This document shows positions 58,236 through 64,000 of a DNA stretch of 64,000 bases, piece after piece (position 1 is the stretch's first letter; each line of letters opens with the position of its first letter). Under the pieces are notes generated by a model, which was not told where the DNA came from, searched no databases, and saw nothing but the letters and a program-made list of their open reading frames with translations. The stretch lies in the NCBI GenBank assembly GCA_017163975.1, contig JAFFSR010000243.1, positions 558,001 to 622,000 of the forward strand. Reading direction: 5' to 3'. The translations under genes and the position numbers were made by a program. Source of the stretch: Anastatus disparis. Its lineage: Eukaryota > Arthropoda > Insecta > Hymenoptera > Eupelmidae.

Positions 58236-58887
58236 CATTGTTTTGTAACAGCATCTAAGTATTCCTGAAGTTATCATGCATATTTTCAATGTATTTTTTC
58301 ACGTAGAATCCAATAAAGCTATTTTTCTCTCTAAATATGATTTGTGAGTTGCTAGAGACCAATAACCGACAAAAAACCTATGAAAAAATGGTTTTTCAAG
58401 TTTTTCGCCATGGCGCCATGCCACAATCGAATTTTTGGTCATTATAAACTTCAATTATTTTTTAAAAATACAAATTTAAAGCCCAGAAAATCACTTGTAG
58501 CCCCTCCCTGAGCAAAGTTATGGAGATTTTATGATTTAAATGTTATTTTTAAGTTAGAAAAACTGCTTTCTAGGACTCGCAAAAAATCACAGTAAAAGAG
58601 AGTGCTAAGACCTAGTCATATGATTTTCACGGAATTTATATCATTTATCCTTCCAGATAAAAAGAAATTTATAAAAAAAGTGATTTCTAGGTCATGTTGA
58701 GATTAGGGTATGGGTTAGGAAACTATAAATATAGCAAAATCTAATCTTAATTACTATAAAAACAAGAAAAAATATTAGTTTTAAAATCTGTGAGGGGTGC
58801 ATTTTACCTATCTTAACGGGGGGTACTCTTTTTATATCATCTTCCATTGGCTGGAGTCTCAATATTCAATTTATAACGATCAAAAAG
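58236..58887. other. Non-coding repeat-like DNA
   Basis: Contains GCGCCATGCCACAATCGAAT and CATTTTACCTATCTTAACGG, the latter an inverse of text near 47650. It may be a piece of an interspersed repeat. No supported ORF. Confidence 0.4.
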
Positions 58888-58891
58888 TTAA

Positions 58892-59271
58892 GAGGAGGTC
58901 ACGTATCTCTGTCCTTTTTTAATAAAAAATTGAGTTTTGTACAGAAACTAAATAACTTTAGCAAATAATGAAGAGAAAGCCGCATCTCGTATCAAAAAAA
59001 GCAATGTTTTCTTTGATAAAAAGAATTAATTTTATGGTTTTGTTATCTAGAAAACTTTGAAAAACTCGAATCATAGAGGTTAGAGTGGACAGTTTGGTTT
59101 TTCAAGGTTCTCTTGAGAACGAAGCAATAAAATTAATTTTTTCTTATCAAAGAAAACATTGCTTTTTACGATACAAGGTGCGGCTTTCTCTTTATTTTTT
59201 GCTAAAATTATTAGTTTTTGTAAAAAAATCATTTCTTTGATTAGAAAAAGACAGAGATACGCAGCCTCCTC
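58892..59271. mobile_element. TTAA-flanked foldback element (group A), 4 of 4
   Basis: TTAA at 58888-58891 and 59272-59275. Begins GAGGAGGTCACGTATCTCTG like the copy at 33188, with the CTGTCCTTTTTTAATA subterminal motif. The right end is GCAGCCTCCTC. The left arm is more eroded than the right. Confidence 0.87.
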
Positions 59272-59275
59272 TTAA

Positions 59276-61288
59276 AGTATTAAATCGTTAATCTTCTTAT
59301 TTAAAAATTTCATATATTTCACATTAAACATATTGTTGATTGAATATTTTATTAAAATAAACTGAAATACATAATATAAACTTTTGCTATAAGGGTTATA
59401 AAGATGAGTGACAAGAAAATTAACAACTTCGTGGATCTCCCCATATGCATAAAGAACTGTAAAATATCATTAAAAATTGCATAAAAATGAAACTGGATAA
59501 TATGTAGAATTTTTTGCAGCTACATAATATTATGTAGAAATATATAATACTGCATAATATCATAGAGAAACATATGCATAAAAGCATGTAATAACATATT
59601 ATGTATAATAATTTACTTGAATACAAAACTGGATATTCTGCATATGAAACTACATGATACCGAGCAGAAAAACATACGTAGAATTTTGCATAATATCGTG
59701 CAGAAATATGTGCACTAAAACGTATAAATAATGTATAATGAAATCATAAGAATTTTTTTTTAAAATATAAATATTTTAAATGTATATACTATTCTACACA
59801 TTTAATTATTAAATATCATGAAATTTTGTAATTTAATCTTGAACTAACTAGCTATAAAAAGTATATAAAGAATACTTCATAGCCATTACTGTAATTGTGA
59901 ATACATACCTGCATGTTGTCAATTGATCATATGTTTTTCCAATTAAATTAATGAAATTTTTTTATTTTTAAAAATTTGATACTTTTTTATTAATTGAGTA
60001 AAACTATAAATCAGTGTTGTAAATAAAATGCAATAAACGTGTTTTATAAAATACCATACATATAATTCATCTCAAAACTATGTTTTCACGTTGAATCATT
60101 AAAAATTGAGGAATTATATTTGTAAGTTTCTGGACAAAAAAATAAAATATTAAATAATATTTATAGAGTTTTATTTTTTTAAATATAAAAGTATAATATC
60201 CATCTTAATATGTTTTAAATTTATTAATTATCGGTATTGTTATTTTGGTCATTTTCATACATTCTATTTTCATGGGTAATACACACACATTTACTTTAGA
60301 TAGCTGTAATATCGATGCAGGAAATATTCGAAGTTTCTTGTGTGACTTATTCCATTCAGAATCATGCAGGCCGTCCCTGATCGAATATTTTTTTCTCTTC
60401 CCAGTGATAAAAATACCTTCCGAAATTTATATGAAGATAAAATTTACCTTATAGAACGCTCGAAAATATGTTTATTTCTCGCTACAGCTTAGTTTAGTGT
60501 TGGGTGTAAAAATAAAAATTAAAAAATTGAAAATGAACCTTAATTTTCAAGTTGCCGTAGCTCCGTCAATTTTTGACCTTTTAGGACGTTTTTCTAATGA
60601 AAATGTGCGAAATCTAGTCTAATTTGAAATGCCGTTTTGATTTTTGCGATACGAGTTGATCTCTCTGAGTTATTTATGAAAAATCGAAAAAAGCAATTGA
60701 AACGCAATTTTCTCAAAAACTATAATGTTTTTTTTTAAAACTTTTATATGTTTTTATACATAAAAAATACTAACTCTTAGGATAGGAGAGAATATACGAT
60801 TTCGCCTTATTTTTTTCAATAGATTTTTAACCATTTCTTTTATATTTTCCATTTTAAGACATTGATACCATGGCGCATCATGCCATTTTTGCAACTATTA
60901 CGTCTTTTTATTATTTGTTTATGCTTTTATTTATTAATTAATCAAAAATATTAACAAAAATCTTTAAAATAAACCCTCGATCAAATGTTTTCATCAATTA
61001 GATTCGAAGTTATGATGATTTTAAGTTTATAAAAATAGAAATTTTTTTTTTGTTGATAATTAAATTTTTTTATTCAGTTTGAATTTTGTGCCTACGATTT
61101 AAATTTACTACGTAGGGAGTGACATATGCCACTGCTAGATAACGACGATTCGCTTTTTGCATTCTCATTAACGACTGGACGCATTCAAGCATATAAGACA
61201 AGTAAGATCAAAAATAAAATTATCTAGTAAAGTTATTTCTTCATATAAATCTTCTTCTGTCAAAGAAATCACTTTTACGGGGATGTAA
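59276..61288. other. AT-rich gene-free stretch
   Basis: A region at 59490-59730 repeats GCATAATATCATG/GCAGAAATATG-like phrases in short tandem. The 69-aa ORF at 60245-60454 has mixed composition but no recognised family or splice context. Text near 60560 matches repeat text near 47810. Confidence 0.4.
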
Positions 61289-61456
61289 AATACCGACATT
61301 ACGGTTTTCCAAACTTTTTATTCTAAATCAAACTATTTTAAAAATATCTCTATATTACAACCTTCTATTTTAATTAATAAAAAGCATAATATAGAGATAT
61401 TTCGGAAAATTTTTGAATGAAGAATGAAAATTTAGAAAACTGCAATGTCGGTAACT
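61289..61456. mobile_element. 168-bp foldback element
   Basis: Ends TACCGACATTACGGTTTTCC and mirror (AAAACTGCAATGTCGGTA); inner arms AATATCTCTATATTA and TAATATAGAGATATT. The loop is AT-rich. No duplication was identified. Confidence 0.72.
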
Positions 61457-61532
61457 ATGTATTCAACATATACCGTATTACATCACCTTAAATCAATACT
61501 GTCTCCAATTGGGCATTCTTTACATTCTCTTA

Positions 61533-62196
61533 CTAGGAGAGTATCACATCTCCGGATCACGGATTTTGCTCTAACTTTGAGATAGGTTTTCAGATGTCAA
61601 AATGTGGAAAAAGCCAGAGTTATAGACCCCAACGCTCAATATTTCTCTAGTTGCAGGCAATTAAAGAAAATCACTAAAAAAGTTACTAGATTTTTAAACG
61701 CTTATAATTCTTTAGCATTAATAGCTAGACGCTTTTAACTGTTTTTAAACGAAAGGTACGTTCAAATCCTTTCGAAAAAGCACCTATAGCATATCAAAAT
61801 ATTATTTTTTCCCAAAGTTACAGCGTTATGAAAATTGTACTACATTTTAACATTTAACATTAATTAATATTTTTAAAAGGAAATTCAGCTCAAATTCTTA
61901 TAACGCTGTAACTTTGAGAAAAAATAATATTTTGATATGCTATAGGTGCTTTTTCGAGAGGATTTGAACGTAGCTTTCATTTAAAAACAGTTACAAGCGT
62001 CTAGCTATTAATGCTAAAGAATTACAAGCGTTTAAAAATCTAGTAACTTTTTTAGTGATTTTCTTTAATTGCCTGCAACTAGAGAAATATTGAGCGTTGG
62101 GGTCTATAACTCTGTCTTTTTCCATATTTTGACATCTGAAAACCTATCTCAAAGTTAGAGCAAAATCCGTGATCCGGAGATGTGATACTCTCCTAG
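61533..62196. mobile_element. 664-bp TWA-flanked foldback element, copy 2
   Basis: Begins CTAGGAGAGTATCACATCTC, ends with the mirror, and is flanked by TTA on both sides (61530-61532, 62197-62199). Same length and same internal blocks as 19717-20380 (GGATTTTGCTCTAACTT, AAATATTGAGC, ATCTAGTAACTTTTTTAGTG). PIF/Harbinger-type by its TWA duplication. Non-coding. Confidence 0.88.
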
Positions 62197-62220
62197 TTAG
62201 TACACAATTCATATCATCTT

Positions 62221-63576
62221 CCCTACTAAAAAATGTCAGGTGAAAAATCACCTGATTTTTCACTTGATTTCTCACCTGATTTCTCATGCCAAAATCTCAT
62301 GTGACTATTAGCGTAAAAAAACTAAGTTCCAAACCTATCGAAAAATTCTAAGTTTTTATCACGGAAAACAACATTGAGAAGTATGATTCTTTTTTCATTT
62401 TTCATAATTTGAAATTGATTTTTTATACGTAGAATTTCAATTTTTTAATTTCATTTTTCTGGTCATAGAAATAAATTTCAAACCACTCTAAAAATTATAA
62501 GTCCCGATCTTATAATTTTTAACACAAGCCTCTTTTATTTACGTGAGAGAGAGAGAAAGAGAAAGAAAAACATCAAAAACACATGCACAAGAAGCCTCTT
62601 TTATTCTTTTATACACTATTTATGAGTTGAATTAAAATGGAAAAAAAAGTGTGTACATACTATTGATAAAACTACACTATTTATAAGTTAAGATTTTAAA
62701 GTTTTTACTATCGTAACCACGTGCGTCCGTTGTTCCTTTACACTAGAAAAAGCAACACATTTAGCTATAGCTGAAACGACTCATGCGCCTCCTGTCGGCA
62801 CCTCTCGTGCCTCGAGCGAAAATATCTCTCGACAACAGACTTGGCCTAACGCAAACTATTGCTAAAAGAAATATACGCTCGTATTTATGAACTATTGTAT
62901 TCTGTCTATGTTTCTCTCATAACAAGAAAGAAAAGACAAGCGATACTGTGCACGTTACGTTTATATAAATTTGAGCGAATTGTATTTTAAAAAGTACGAT
63001 GAGAGATGTATTATATTGAGACAATGCTCAGGAACATTTTACTAAATGTGTTGCTTTTTCTAGTGTAAAGGAACAACGAACGCACATGGTCACGACAATA
63101 AAAACTTTAAAATCTTAACTTATAAATAGTGTAGTTTTATCAAAAGTATGTACACACTTTTTTTCCATTTTAATTCAACTCATAGTGTATAAAAGAATAA
63201 AAGAGGCTTCTTGTGCATGTGTTTTTGATGTTTTTCTCTCTTTCTCTCTCTCACGTAAATAAAAGAGGCTTGTGTTAAAAATTATAAGATCGGGACTTAT
63301 AATTTTTAGAGTGGTTTGAAATTTATTTCTATGACCAGAAAAATGAAATTAAAAAATTGAAATTCTACGTATAAAAAATCAATTTCAAATTATGAAAAAT
63401 GAAAAAAGAATCATACTTCTCAATGTTGTTTTCCGTGATAAAAACTTAGAATTTTTCGATAGGTTTGGAACTTAGTTTTTTTACGCTAATAGTCACATGA
63501 GATTTTGGCATGAGAAATCAGGTGAGAAATCAAGTGAAAAATCAGGTGATTTTTCACCTGACATTTTTTAGTAGGG
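62221..63576. mobile_element. 1.36-kb CCCTA foldback with CAGGTG arrays
   Basis: Ends CCCTACTAAAAAATGTCAGG and mirror. Each end has three CAGGTG/CACCTG hexamers plus one CACTTG variant, then CATGCCAAAATCTCATGTGA as in the 349-bp element at 4260. The long arms continue through TTTTCCGTGATAAAAACTTA, AGAAGCCTCTTTTATTCTTT and GTTCCTTTACACTAGAAAAA. The loop near 62850 holds GCCTCCTGTCGGCACCTCTC. No protein and no clear duplication. Confidence 0.85.
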
Positions 63577-64000
63577 ATTGCAAATAGTTATTTTTTTATT
63601 CCGAAATATTCGAATTTAAAATTAACTAAAATGTTGTATTTTAATCTTATGATTTTTTCTATTTAAATTTCGTATTTCTTTTATATATAAAATACATTTG
63701 TGAAGATATTTTTATTAGAAATCAACACGAATTTCTTTTAAGCATGTTTCACTTATAAATTAATTTCATAATTCAAATTCATGGTCATATATTGAGGTCT
63801 GGAAATTATAGTCGTAACTCAGTACCCAGTAGTCAGTTTATTTACATCAAATATCGTACTATCTTTGTTTTTCTACTGGCAGTAGAGTGAGAAATAGTCA
63901 CTTGACATAAATTATACGCTTTTTTACTTTAAGCACATGTGTACATATATTTTTATATTATGTTTATTCAAATTATTTTCAATTTTATTCAGTACTCAAA
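63577..64000 (-). repeat. Large inverted repeat, right copy (cut by window edge)
   Basis: Inverse of 52790-53196 plus 54454-54470, running off the window. It is uninterrupted where the left copy carries the 1.25-kb repeat. The two copies enclose about 10.4 kb and could be ends of one large element or independent insertions. Confidence 0.78.

Noticed and set aside
60245..60454. 69-codon ORF with several Cys and His
   Set aside because: No recognised motif and no flanking splice signals; a chance ORF cannot be excluded.

Overview
The window is AT-rich eukaryotic DNA, almost certainly from an insect. It has spliced coding sequence, degenerate R1-clade and CR1/Jockey-type non-LTR elements, a Ty3/Gypsy element, tRNA-derived SINEs, many MITE-like foldback elements and long CA, GA and TC microsatellites. 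The repeat style recalls parasitoid wasps, but that is a low-confidence impression. No rRNA, true tRNA, operon or CRISPR array is visible. Only one host protein-coding gene can be supported.

Layout. (1) 0.4-1.2 kb: two exons of a cytosolic purine 5'-nucleotidase (NT5C2-like) gene on the minus strand; its 3' part lies off the left edge and its 5' exon was not found. (2) 2.1-8.1 kb: a decayed R1-clade non-LTR element holding two MITEs and ending in an inverted duplication. (3) 9.6-10.4 kb: a pogo/Tigger-like DNA transposon remnant. (4) 13.2-14.5 kb: a frameshifted gene of an invertebrate family that looks RNase H-like. (5) 15.0-27.8 kb: a Ty3/Gypsy element (gag and protease at 15.6-17.1 kb, RT and RNase H at 25.9-27.8 kb) split by about 8.8 kb of nested repeats. 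The core of these is a head-to-head pair of microsatellite/minisatellite-bearing elements forming an imperfect palindrome of about 6.6 kb, itself invaded by several foldback elements. (6) 27.8-30.0 kb: a long foldback element carrying a SINE with two tRNA-like units and a TTAA-flanked element. (7) 31-36 kb: a series of TTAA-flanked palindromes and a CA-rich minisatellite. (8) 36.5-39.4 kb: a composite tandem array of CA and TCTCCGTC repeats with a hAT MITE. (9) 40.1-47.6 kb: a Ulp1-like protease fragment and Helitron helicase remnants flanking a nearly intact minus-strand non-LTR element bounded by GA microsatellites. (10) 48.3-64 kb: further foldback elements and gene-free AT-rich DNA.

Most of the structure comes from repeated nesting of palindromic DNA elements. 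I count about 25 long inverted repeats. Many can be placed to the base from target-site duplications: TTAA, TWA, TA, TATA, AA and two different 8-bp sites. In several cases an empty site is available in a sister repeat. At least eight palindromes share TTAA flanks, and seven of them share a subterminal motif close to CTGTCCTTGTCTAAT. Another group has CCCTA-type ends filled with arrays of CACGTG or CAGGTG hexamers. The elements do not form a pathway; the one likely functional host gene is the 5'-nucleotidase.
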